Shown here: positions 1 to 5,964 of the stretch, in pieces | Layout of the letters: each line of letters opens with the position of its first letter | Numbering within the stretch: the stretch's first letter is position 1 | DNA from: Planctomycetota bacterium | GTDB taxonomy: Bacteria; Planctomycetota; Brocadiia; JAJRTI01 | NCBI GenBank assembly: GCA_024278415.1 | Contig: JAJRTI010000132.1 | Span: 1 to 7,529 of the forward strand | DNA length: 7,529 nt | Direction: 5' to 3' | The notes under the pieces: model-generated | The model's database searches: none | What the model was told of the DNA's origin: nothing | The model's input: only the letters and a program-made list of their open reading frames with translations | Position numbers and translations under genes: made by a program

Positions 1-84
1 CTCATCGATGCCGTGGAGAAGCAAGGCAAGTCCCGCGAAGCTGCGGAACTTCGCCGCGGGCTGCAAGCGTCTAAGGGAAAGTAA
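1..84 (+). CDS. 3' end of an upstream gene, possibly a TPR protein
   Basis: Frame 1 is open from the window edge to a TAA at 82-84 and gives 27 residues, starting LIDAVEKQGKSREAAELRRG and ending in a basic ASKGK tail. The pattern (Ala/Leu spacing, a Gly-Lys-Ser turn, then E-A-A-x-L-R-R) looks like the second helix of a final TPR or a similar helical repeat, comparable with the last repeats of the genes downstream. The stop codon is also the first TAA of the heptamer repeat that follows. Codon choice is GC-rich at third positions, as in neighbouring genes. Seen: the open frame, the stop and the helical pattern. Inferred: membership of the same TPR/TMTC-like array. The fragment is too short to settle the family. 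Confidence 0.55.
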   Translation, partial: LIDAVEKQGKSREAAELRRGLQASKGK

Positions 85-143
85 AACGTGAAGGCGTAAA
101 ACGTAAAACGTAATGCGTAAAGCGTAAAACGTAAAACGTAAAG
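82..143 (+). repeat. Heptamer tandem array (TAAAACG type)
   Basis: From 97 the sequence reads as consecutive 7-mers: TAAAACG, TAAAACG, TAATGCG, TAAAGCG, TAAAACG, TAAAACG, TAAAG. A further TAAAACG at 82-88 and a diverged 8-mer TGAAGGCG at 89-96 precede them. Because the period is 7, the TAA triplets fall in all three forward frames, so nothing can be translated through it. It is much richer in A+T than its surroundings. I recall similar GTAAAACGTAATGCG-type repeats between genes of planctomycetes and relatives, but could not check this. Confidence 0.85.
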
Positions 144-195
144 TCGCCGCATTGCGCCTCCTTCACGCTTTACGCATTACGTTTTACGTTTTACG
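95..195. repeat. Long inverted repeat between two genes (possible terminator)
   Basis: Bases 95-125 are exactly complementary, in reverse, to 165-195: a 31-bp perfect stem with a 39-nt loop that holds two more heptamers and a GC-rich centre. The right arm runs into a T-rich stretch (196-205, TTTTATTTTT). A transcript leaving the upstream gene would therefore form a stem followed by U-rich RNA, as in an intrinsic terminator, although this stem is longer and more A+T-rich than usual. The element ends about 10 bases before the ATG at 213, so it would also lie in the leader of that gene. Termination is inferred; the pairing is seen. Confidence 0.8.
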
Positions 196-200
196 TTTTA
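165..200 (-). repeat. Inverted copy of the heptamer array
   Basis: Read on the - strand this stretch is TAAAACG three times, then TAATGCG, TAAAGCG and T, the same order of variants as the left array. On the - strand it continues into GAAGGAGGCG, a relative of the TGAAGGCG unit at 89-96. The shared order of variant units shows that the two arms are copies of one element and did not arise by independent slippage. Confidence 0.85.
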
Positions 201-212
201 TTTTTCTGTGAA

Positions 213-812
213 ATGCAAAACATCCGCACCATCCTCATCATCGTCGTCATCGGCTCGGCCTTCGCCGTGGGCATCATTGCCGGCCGGCGCCTCAAGCGCC
301 GACGCGCGCCCCACCCGCGGCGGCCCAAGCCGGCCTTGTCCGTGCCCAAGCCGCGGAGCGAGAAGGCCCTGGCGGCCACGTTGCTGCGCGCGGTCGAGCT
401 GTATAAGCAAGAGGACTACCCCGCGGCGGCCGCGCACTACGAGGCCTGCGCACAGTATAAGCCCGAAGACGCGAAGCTGCGCATCGAGGCCGCGTGGGCG
501 TATGAGGCCGCGGACATGAAGTATGAAGCATTGTCCCACTTGCTGGACGTGCTCAAGGCGCACCCCGGCCATGCGCAGGCCCACTACGAGTCCGCGCGCA
601 TCTTGGCCACGCTCGGCCGCGGGGCCTACCCCCAAGCCTTCAGCCAAGCGCAAGAGGCCAAACGCCTGGGCTACCCCGTGCCCGACGCCCTGTGGCGGCA
701 ACTGGAGGAACTGCGAGAAGAGAATGAACGCGCCAAGCGCGAAGGCAGGCCCACGCCAGACGATCCCTTCGCTGGCATGCGTCGTCGCCCTCGCGGCCCT
801 GACCTACCTTAA
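213..812 (+). CDS. Small membrane-anchored TPR protein, 199 aa
   Basis: Residues 5-23 form one hydrophobic segment (ILIIVVIGSAFAVGIIAG), followed by a strongly basic, proline-rich stretch at 25-48, so the TPR part is predicted to face the cytoplasm. Three TPR-like helical pairs follow, near 51-84, 85-118 and 119-154. A charged helix (about 160-178) ends the protein. TPR proteins of this size usually act as adaptors in complexes; no enzyme motif is visible. The ATG at 213 has no clear Shine-Dalgarno sequence: its leader is the T-rich edge of the inverted repeat. The last 89 bp overlap the next gene. The final residues, from about Met189, look like an out-of-frame reading of that gene's first membrane helix, so the coding signal effectively ends near 775. 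A specific function is not recognised. The place just ahead of three TPR membrane proteins suggests a shared job (inference). Confidence 0.85.
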   Translation: MQNIRTILIIVVIGSAFAVGIIAGRRLKRRRAPHPRRPKPALSVPKPRSEKALAATLLRAVELYKQEDYPAAAAHYEACAQYKPEDAKLRIEAAWAYEAADMKYEALSHLLDVLKAHPGHAQAHYESARILATLGRGAYPQAFSQAQEAKRLGYPVPDALWRQLEELREENERAKREGRPTPDDPFAGMRRRPRGPDLP

Positions 813-2274
813 CGCTCTCGCCAACGGCTTCGTGAGCTACGACGACCGCATGCTCGTCGTGGAAAACGAGCCGGTGCGAGCGGGCCGCGTGGGACTGCTG
901 CTGACGCAGCCGATCCGAGGGACCTATCTCCCACTCCGCGCGCTTTCGCATGCGGCGGATTGCGCGTTGTACGGCCTGAACGCCTGGGGGCATCACCTGA
1001 CCAACCTCCTCCTCCATGCAGCCAACTGCGCACTCGTGCTGCTCGTGCTGCGCGCCTGCGGCATGCCCGCGCTCGCGGCTCTTGGCGGCGCGGCGCTCTT
1101 CGCGGTGCACGCCGTGCACACGGAAGCGGTCACGTGGGTGGCGGGCCGGCGCGACGTGCTCTTCGCGTTCTTCTTCTTGGCCGGAGTCCTCGCGTACGTG
1201 CGATCGCGGCGGGGCCCAGCGTTCGCCGCGTTCGCCCTGGCCTGCCTGTCCAAAGGCATGGCCGTGGCCTTCCTGCCCACGATTGTGGCGTACGACTGGA
1301 CGCGGAACATCCCGCAGCGCAAAGGCTGGCGCGCGTACGCCATCGGCCTCGCGCCGTTCGCCGGCCTCGCACTCGGCATGACTGCGCTGCACGCGCACAT
1401 GGGGCATGAGGCGGGCGCGATTCGGGGCTACCACGGCGGCAGCTTCGCGTCGGCCATGCACGCCACAGTGGGAGTGCTCGGCTCGTACGTGCGGCTGCTG
1501 CTCGTGCCTCGCGGGTTGTGCGCAAACGACTACTTTGCCCCGAGCTGGCGGCCGGGCTTGCCGGCGGTGGCCGCGGGTGCGGCGCTGCTCGCGGGCGGCG
1601 TTGCGTTCGCCTTGCTGCGTCGCCGCGGCGGCCTGTGGTTCTGGTGGTTCATGGCGAACTTGCTCACCGTGCTGAGCTTGGTGCCCACGAGCACGCTTCA
1701 GGCGGAGCGCTACCTCTACGTGCCGTCCGTCGCATTCGCGGCGCTCCTGGGATGGGCCGTGTGGCGCACGCGGCCGCGAAAGCTGGCGGCCACGGTGTTG
1801 TGTTCGATGCTCCTGGCGCACGCGGCGCTCGCGTGCCAGCGCAACTTCGACTGGCGCAACAGCGCGGCGCTCTGGCGCTCCGTGCTGGAGGCCAACCCGG
1901 GCAACCCCAAGGCATTGGGCGAACTCGCACTCATCGCGCAATACGAATACGGCCAGACGGCGCGAGCCGAGCGGCTGTACCTTGAATCGCTCGAAGCCAA
2001 CCCCAAGCTGCCGCGCACGCACTTGAACCTGGCCGCTCTCTACGCCGCGCAAGGCAAGGACGCACTGGCCGAGCCGCAGTTGCGCACGGCTATCGAGTTG
2101 AAGCCGGACTTCGCCAAGGCCCACGCCAGCTTGGCCGCGCTGCTGCTGCGCGCCGGCAAGCTCGACGAAGCCGCGCTGCACGCGCGGCGCGCCGCGGCCA
2201 TCGCACCAGATCTCGCGGGCGCGCAGGACGTGCTCCGCGCGATCGAGGCTGCGCGGAAGGGAGGGCGGCCGTGA
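724..2274 (+). CDS. TMTC-like membrane protein with C-terminal TPRs (paralog A), 516 aa
   Basis: Probable GT-C-fold glycosyltransferase-like protein of the inner membrane. About ten hydrophobic segments lie between residues 16 and 370. Hallmarks in order: NGFVSYDD (34-41) with the acidic Asp40-Asp41 in the first outer loop; YLPLR followed by HLTNLLLHAAN (91-101); VHTEAVTWVAGRRDVL (131-146); LSK (175-177); a DUF1736-like stretch near 240-272 with YVRLLLVP; and AERYLYVP (327-334). About three TPRs follow (about 393-495), and the protein ends in RKGGRP. Animal TMTC1-4 share this plan and are O-mannosyltransferases, but bacterial homologues are little characterised, so the activity is inferred. 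The start at ATG 724 gives a short N-tail before helix 1, as in the paralogs, and the frame lacks another ATG or GTG before 832. GGAGG at 704-708 is rather far upstream. The gene overlaps the previous one by 89 bp and shares GTGA with the next. Confidence 0.82.
   Translation: MNAPSAKAGPRQTIPSLACVVALAALTYLNALANGFVSYDDRMLVVENEPVRAGRVGLLLTQPIRGTYLPLRALSHAADCALYGLNAWGHHLTNLLLHAANCALVLLVLRACGMPALAALGGAALFAVHAVHTEAVTWVAGRRDVLFAFFFLAGVLAYVRSRRGPAFAAFALACLSKGMAVAFLPTIVAYDWTRNIPQRKGWRAYAIGLAPFAGLALGMTALHAHMGHEAGAIRGYHGGSFASAMHATVGVLGSYVRLLLVPRGLCANDYFAPSWRPGLPAVAAGAALLAGGVAFALLRRRGGLWFWWFMANLLTVLSLVPTSTLQAERYLYVPSVAFAALLGWAVWRTRPRKLAATVLCSMLLAHAALACQRNFDWRNSAALWRSVLEANPGNPKALGELALIAQYEYGQTARAERLYLESLEANPKLPRTHLNLAALYAAQGKDALAEPQLRTAIELKPDFAKAHASLAALLLRAGKLDEAALHARRAAAIAPDLAGAQDVLRAIEAARKGGRP
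2257..2264 (+). promoter_or_regulatory. Ribosome binding site for the gene at 2271
   Basis: AAGGGAGG lies 6 bases before the GTG at 2271 and supports that start over any internal one. The same bases encode the Lys-Gly-Gly of the preceding protein's C-terminal tail. Together with the GTGA stop/start overlap this indicates translational coupling. Confidence 0.75.
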
Positions 2275-4211
2275 CCTGGAGGTCGAAGCGAACCCGCGCC
2301 GCGGCGCTCGTCGCGCTCGTGGCCGTGCTGGCATACGTGAACGCCGCGCCCAACGGGTTCACGAACTGGGACGACCGCGCGCTCGTGCTGGCCGAACCGG
2401 CCGCGCAGTCGCTGAGCCTGGACAACATCGGCCGGGTGCTGCGCCAGCCGGTGGGATATGCGTACTTGCCGCTCCGCACGCTGTCGTACGCGGTCGACTA
2501 CGCCATCTGGGGGCCTCATCCGGCGGGGTATCATCTGACGAACGTCCTCTTGCACGCGGCCAACGCCGCTCTCGTCTTGGCGCTCGTGGCCGCTCTCGCC
2601 CAGTCGCTTCGGCTGGGCTTCGTGGTGGCCGTGCTCTTCGCTCTGCATCCGATCCAGACGAGCGCGGTCACTTGGATCGCCGGCCGCCGCGACGTGCTGT
2701 CCGCTCTGTTTTATCTTGCCGCGGTCGTGTGGTATCTGCGCGCCATGGCGCGGGGCGAGCGCGCACTGGCTGCGGCCGGGTTGCTCGTGTTGGGCTGCTT
2801 GTCAAAGGCCACGTGCGTGGTGTTTCCGGCGGTGGCCTTGGTGCTTGAACTGTTCGGCCCGGCCGTGCGCAAGGCGCCGCGCCTGATGCTCACCCGCCAG
2901 GCCGCGGCGTGGCTCGTGGCGATGGGCATGGTCGCCGTGCACGTGGGCGTGGCCCGGCAGAAGGACGTGATCCAGCCGTACCACGGCCGCACGTTCGCGC
3001 ACAACCTCGCGACGTCGTCGAAGGCGGTGTGCCGTTACGTGGCCGCGATGGCTTGGCCCGTGGGGCTTTGTGCGAAACACGAATTCCCGCCGGTGCGCAA
3101 CCTGGCCTGGCTGGTGGGCCCTGTGTTGTTGGCCGCGGCCACCGCTCTTTGTCTCTGGCGAAAGCGCTGGCGCGTCATCGGGCTAGGGGGAGCGTGGTTC
3201 CTCATCAGTTTGGCGCCCGTGTCCGGCGTCCTCTTCCCGTTGAGCCATCCGTACGCGGAGCGCTATCTCTACGTGCCCGGCATTGGGCTGCTGCTGGCCG
3301 CCGGTATGGTGTTCGCGTCGCGCGCGAGCTTGGCGTGGCTGCTGGCCGCGGGGGTCGTTCTGGCCTCGCTCACGATGCAGCGCTCAGCCGATTGGAGGTC
3401 GAGCCAGACGCTGTGGCGCAGCGCGATGCGGGTCTACCCGGAATCGGGCGACATCGCCAAGGCCTTGCTGTTTACCCACACGGAAGACGGCCGGCCCCAG
3501 TGCGCGGCCGCGATCGCGCGGCGGATGCCCGCGACGGATCTCGACCCGTACCTTGCGCTCATCAACCAGGCGCAGACGTTCGCCAGACTCAAGCGTTACG
3601 TCGAGGCCCGCGGCAAGGCGATCGAGGCGATTGCGAGGCGGCCCAAGGACGCGCGCGGGTATGTGGTTGCGGGCGACGTGGAGCGCGTGGTCGGCGACGT
3701 CCAGGCTGCCGTGAACTTCTACAACACCGCGATCTCACTCGAGCCGGACAGCTTTGGCGCCCACTTCGGCCTTGGCGTCATCGAGGAGCGCCGCGATCCG
3801 AAAGCGGCGCTGGAGCACTACAAGGCCGCGGTCCAGGCCAATCCGGACAGCGCAGAAGCGCATTACAACCTCGGCAATGTCGCGTGCCAATTGGGCTACA
3901 ACAACTTGGCCGAGCGCGCCTACCGCGCGGCTATACGCGTGAAGCCCGGCTACGCGCAGGCGTGGTGCAACCTCGGCGCGCTGTACAAAGCGCAGCGCTA
4001 CCACAAACGCGCGCTGGCTGCGTTCCAGCGCGCGGTCGAGATCGATCCCGACCTGCCGCAGGCGCACTACCACCTCGCGCTGTACGAGGAGGCGCTCGGC
4101 AAGCGCGCGCAAGCCATCGCCCGGCTGGAGGCCCTGCTCACGCGGCGCCCGCACCTCGGCGAGGTGCGCCGGCTGTTGGAGCGCATGAAGCGGGGAGGCT
4201 CGCGGCCATGA
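2271..4211 (+). CDS. TMTC-like membrane protein with a long TPR tail (paralog B), 646 aa
   Basis: Same plan as its neighbours, and the copy with the longest TPR region. The membrane part covers about residues 9-367. It carries NGFTNWDD (28-35, acidic Asp34-Asp35), YLPLR, HLTNVLLHAAN (88-98), HPIQTSAVTWIAGRRDVL (126-143), LSK (177-179), a DUF1736-like segment around 240-272 and AERYLYVP (329-336). The C-terminal half holds about six TPRs: a degenerate one near 425-458, then about 459-492, 493-525, 526-559, 560-593 and 594-627, with canonical units such as AEAHYNLGNVACQLGYNN. In TMTC proteins the TPRs are thought to engage the acceptor protein on the far side of the membrane; here that is inference. 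The GTG start at 2271 has an excellent Shine-Dalgarno sequence and gives an N-terminus matching the paralogs. The stop overlaps the next ATG as ATGA. The protein ends in KRGGSRP, close to the tail of paralog A. Glycosyltransferase activity is unproven. Confidence 0.85.
   Translation: MTWRSKRTRAAALVALVAVLAYVNAAPNGFTNWDDRALVLAEPAAQSLSLDNIGRVLRQPVGYAYLPLRTLSYAVDYAIWGPHPAGYHLTNVLLHAANAALVLALVAALAQSLRLGFVVAVLFALHPIQTSAVTWIAGRRDVLSALFYLAAVVWYLRAMARGERALAAAGLLVLGCLSKATCVVFPAVALVLELFGPAVRKAPRLMLTRQAAAWLVAMGMVAVHVGVARQKDVIQPYHGRTFAHNLATSSKAVCRYVAAMAWPVGLCAKHEFPPVRNLAWLVGPVLLAAATALCLWRKRWRVIGLGGAWFLISLAPVSGVLFPLSHPYAERYLYVPGIGLLLAAGMVFASRASLAWLLAAGVVLASLTMQRSADWRSSQTLWRSAMRVYPESGDIAKALLFTHTEDGRPQCAAAIARRMPATDLDPYLALINQAQTFARLKRYVEARGKAIEAIARRPKDARGYVVAGDVERVVGDVQAAVNFYNTAISLEPDSFGAHFGLGVIEERRDPKAALEHYKAAVQANPDSAEAHYNLGNVACQLGYNNLAERAYRAAIRVKPGYAQAWCNLGALYKAQRYHKRALAAFQRAVEIDPDLPQAHYHLALYEEALGKRAQAIARLEALLTRRPHLGEVRRLLERMKRGGSRP
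4192..4198 (+). promoter_or_regulatory. Ribosome binding site for the gene at 4208
   Basis: GGGGAGG lies 9 bases before the ATG at 4208, inside the codons for Arg-Gly-Gly at the end of the preceding protein. It fixes the start at 4208 within an open frame that extends much further upstream only by chance. Confidence 0.75.
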
Positions 4212-5692
4212 CCCGGCGTGACGCGGCCGCGATTTGCTGCATGGCCAGTGTGGCCGGCTTGGCCGGGTGGGCGTGCGTGGCCAATGGGTTCAGCTACGAC
4301 GACGTGCGCGTCGTGGGCGCAAACGATTTCGCAAGCGATGCGGCCAACCTGCGGCATCTTTTCACGCCGACGTACTTCCAGCGCAGCGGCGAGCTGAGCT
4401 ATCGGCCCGTCGTGACGCTCTCGTACTTCGCCGACTACGCGCTGTGGTTCGGCGCGGCATGGGGATGCCACTTCACGAACCTCGCGCTCCACGTCATGGC
4501 CTGTGTGGCGCTCTACTGGCTGGCGGTCGAGGCCGGGTTTGGGCGTCGTGTCGGGTTCTGCGCGGCCGTGCTGTTCGGGGTCTTTCCGCTCCAGAGCGAG
4601 GCCATTTGTGCCATTGGCTTTCGGGAGGATCTCTTGCTCGCCGCGTTCGGGTTCGCATCCCTTGCCGCGGCGCTGCGAAGCCTGGACGCGGCGCGGCCGG
4701 CGGGATGGCTTGCCGCCGCGGGCGTGTTGGGATTGGGGGCCATGTTCTCGAAGGAGCCGGGTGTGGTGCTGCCGGCGCTGGCCTTCGTGCTGGCGGCCGG
4801 GCGAAAGGGGCCGCTGCGCCGGCGCGTGGGGGCCGTCGCGGTGCTGGCCGCCTGCGCCGGGCTGTACGCGGTCGTCCGCTTTGGCGTCATGGTTGCACCC
4901 GGCGAATCCGCGGCGCGCGCGGAATGGTCGGGGGAGCTAGCCGGGCCGGCCGCGGCCGTGCGGACCGTGGCCGCGTACGTGATGCTGATGGCGTGGCCGG
5001 CGCGGGCCGCGGTCGTGTACGGCGCGCACGACTTGCCGTCCCTGGCGCCGGCCGTGTCCGTGCTCGTGCTGCTCGCCGGTCTGCTATTCGCATCCGCGCG
5101 GCGGCGCGACGCGGCCATCGGCGCGCCGGTGGTGTGGCTGTGCGTTTCGCTCGCGCCCGTGAGCAACCTCGTGCCGACTGGGGTGGCCCTGGCGAACCGA
5201 TTGGCTTACTTCCCGGCGGCCGGCTTCTGTGTGCTCGTGGCGGCGCTCATGAGGCGGCGACGGGGGACGTGGCTGGTGTGGGTGTTGGCCTGCGCGGCCA
5301 TGTTGGGCCAGCGCTGCTTTGCTTGGCGGGACGATGCAGCCTTGTGGCGCGAGGCCGTGCGCCGCAACCCGGCCAGCCTCCTCGCGCGGGTGAACCACGC
5401 AATTACGATCGACCTGGCCGGCCGAGATCGATACGCAGAGGCCCTCTACCGGCGGTTTCTGAAGCTTGAGCCGGAGCATGCGAAGGTGCGCTTCAACTTG
5501 GCGAAGATCCTGCAAGAGCGCGGCGAGTGGGGAGCGGCGGAGGCGCAGTATCGTCGGGCGCTCAAGATCGAGCCGAGAATGGCCGCCGCGGCCTTCAACC
5601 TATCCGCGTTGCTTCGGACCCAGGGGCGATCCGAGGAGGCCGCAGCCGTCGCGCGGAACGCGCTGCGAGCCATACACTCGGCCTCGCGCTGA
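4208..5692 (+). CDS. Divergent TMTC-like membrane protein with TPRs (paralog C), 494 aa
   Basis: Third member of the tandem family and the most diverged. The N-terminal pair NGFSYDD (26-32, Asp31-Asp32) is kept, as are YRPVVTLSYFADYALW (65-80), HFTNLALH (88-95) and SKE (181-183). The central motif is altered: where paralog B has HPIQTSAVTWIAGRRDVL, this protein has FPLQSEAICAIGFREDLL at the same residues (126-143), losing His and the GRRD form. The late motif is ANRLAYFP (329-336) instead of AERYLYVP. The equal positions show that B and C are collinear through the whole membrane part. About three TPRs follow (about 390-424, 425-458 and 459-490), and the protein ends without the GG-R-P tail. 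The start at ATG 4208 has a good ribosome binding site and an ATGA overlap. It is the last gene of the coupled unit. A GT-C-like fold is likely; a changed donor or acceptor, or loss of activity, is possible. Confidence 0.82.
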   Translation: MTRRDAAAICCMASVAGLAGWACVANGFSYDDVRVVGANDFASDAANLRHLFTPTYFQRSGELSYRPVVTLSYFADYALWFGAAWGCHFTNLALHVMACVALYWLAVEAGFGRRVGFCAAVLFGVFPLQSEAICAIGFREDLLLAAFGFASLAAALRSLDAARPAGWLAAAGVLGLGAMFSKEPGVVLPALAFVLAAGRKGPLRRRVGAVAVLAACAGLYAVVRFGVMVAPGESAARAEWSGELAGPAAAVRTVAAYVMLMAWPARAAVVYGAHDLPSLAPAVSVLVLLAGLLFASARRRDAAIGAPVVWLCVSLAPVSNLVPTGVALANRLAYFPAAGFCVLVAALMRRRRGTWLVWVLACAAMLGQRCFAWRDDAALWREAVRRNPASLLARVNHAITIDLAGRDRYAEALYRRFLKLEPEHAKVRFNLAKILQERGEWGAAEAQYRRALKIEPRMAAAAFNLSALLRTQGRSEEAAAVARNALRAIHSASR

Positions 5693-5747
5693 ACGCAGCA
5701 GGCCGGCCGCGGGGCGCGTTGGCCGGGCAGGAATGGCGCTTTGGGTC

Positions 5748-5799
5748 GCGGCGGCTCGGCGCCGCTCTGGAGTGCGGCGGCTTGACGCCGCTTTGGATC
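5748..5799 (+). repeat. Two tandem 26-nt hairpin units
   Basis: Units 5748-5773 and 5774-5799 match at 21 of 26 bases. Each starts with a perfect hairpin: stem GCGGCG/CGCCGC with a 6-base loop (GCTCGG, then GCTTGA), followed by a TCTGGAGT or TTTGGATC tail. Two of the differences (C/T and G/A) fall in the loops, and the stems are unchanged. A partial third unit (CGCTTTGGGTC, 5737-5747) precedes them. The form resembles REP-like dispersed repeats; I recall similar sequences in PVC-group genomes, unverified. Confidence 0.75.
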
Positions 5800-5830
5800 G
5801 CGAACGCGAACCGGCGAATGACAATGCGAT

Positions 5831-5859
5831 CCTCCCGAAGGTTGGCAACCTTCGGGAGG
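5831..5859. terminator. Perfect 29-nt palindrome, possible bidirectional terminator
   Basis: CCTCCCGAAGGTTG (5831-5844) pairs exactly with CAACCTTCGGGAGG (5846-5859) around a single G at 5845, giving a 14-bp match (about 12-13 bp with a small loop as RNA). It lies between two convergent genes, 139 bases after one stop and 106 bases beyond the other. Neither side has a T-tract, so intrinsic termination is unproven. It could equally be a mobile palindromic repeat or a protein-binding site. The palindrome is certain; its role is not. Confidence 0.45.
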
Positions 5860-5964
5860 TTGGCGCACCATTGCCCCGTACACCGTGTCGCGTCCGGAAG
5901 TCCGATCCGCCGTGTGCTCTGTCGTTCGTTGTCTTTCTGAATTCGCTGGAGGATTCCCGCATGG

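Larger units (their letters stand above)
5693..5964. other. Spacer between convergent genes; repeats only
   Basis: The two flanking genes converge here. No convincing coding region was found. The left half is very GC-rich and carries the tandem hairpin repeat at 5748-5799; the middle carries the 29-nt palindrome at 5831-5859. Bases 5865-5960 show no structure I can name. Transcripts from both sides must end here, but no stem followed by a T-run is present. Confidence 0.7.

Noticed and set aside
82..200. CRISPR-like array
   Set aside because: The units are 7 bases with no unique spacers, and the two halves are inverted relative to each other.
523..723. N-terminal extension of paralog A to the ATG at 523
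   Set aside because: These codons are an out-of-frame reading of the small TPR gene. Paralogs have only short tails before the first helix.
640..2334. Long open frame on the - strand (564 codons)
   Set aside because: It lies exactly opposite paralog A and is rich in Arg, Gln, His and Glu without family motifs. It is the usual antisense shadow in GC-rich DNA.
2909..4207. Upstream extension of the open frame that contains paralog C
   Set aside because: It overlaps paralog B out of frame, translates to Arg/Gly-rich sequence, and a good ribosome binding site and ATGA overlap place the start at 4208.
4234..5469. Second + strand open frame (411 codons) inside paralog C
   Set aside because: Arg/Gly-rich shadow frame without recognisable motifs, against clear TMTC-like motifs in the chosen frame.
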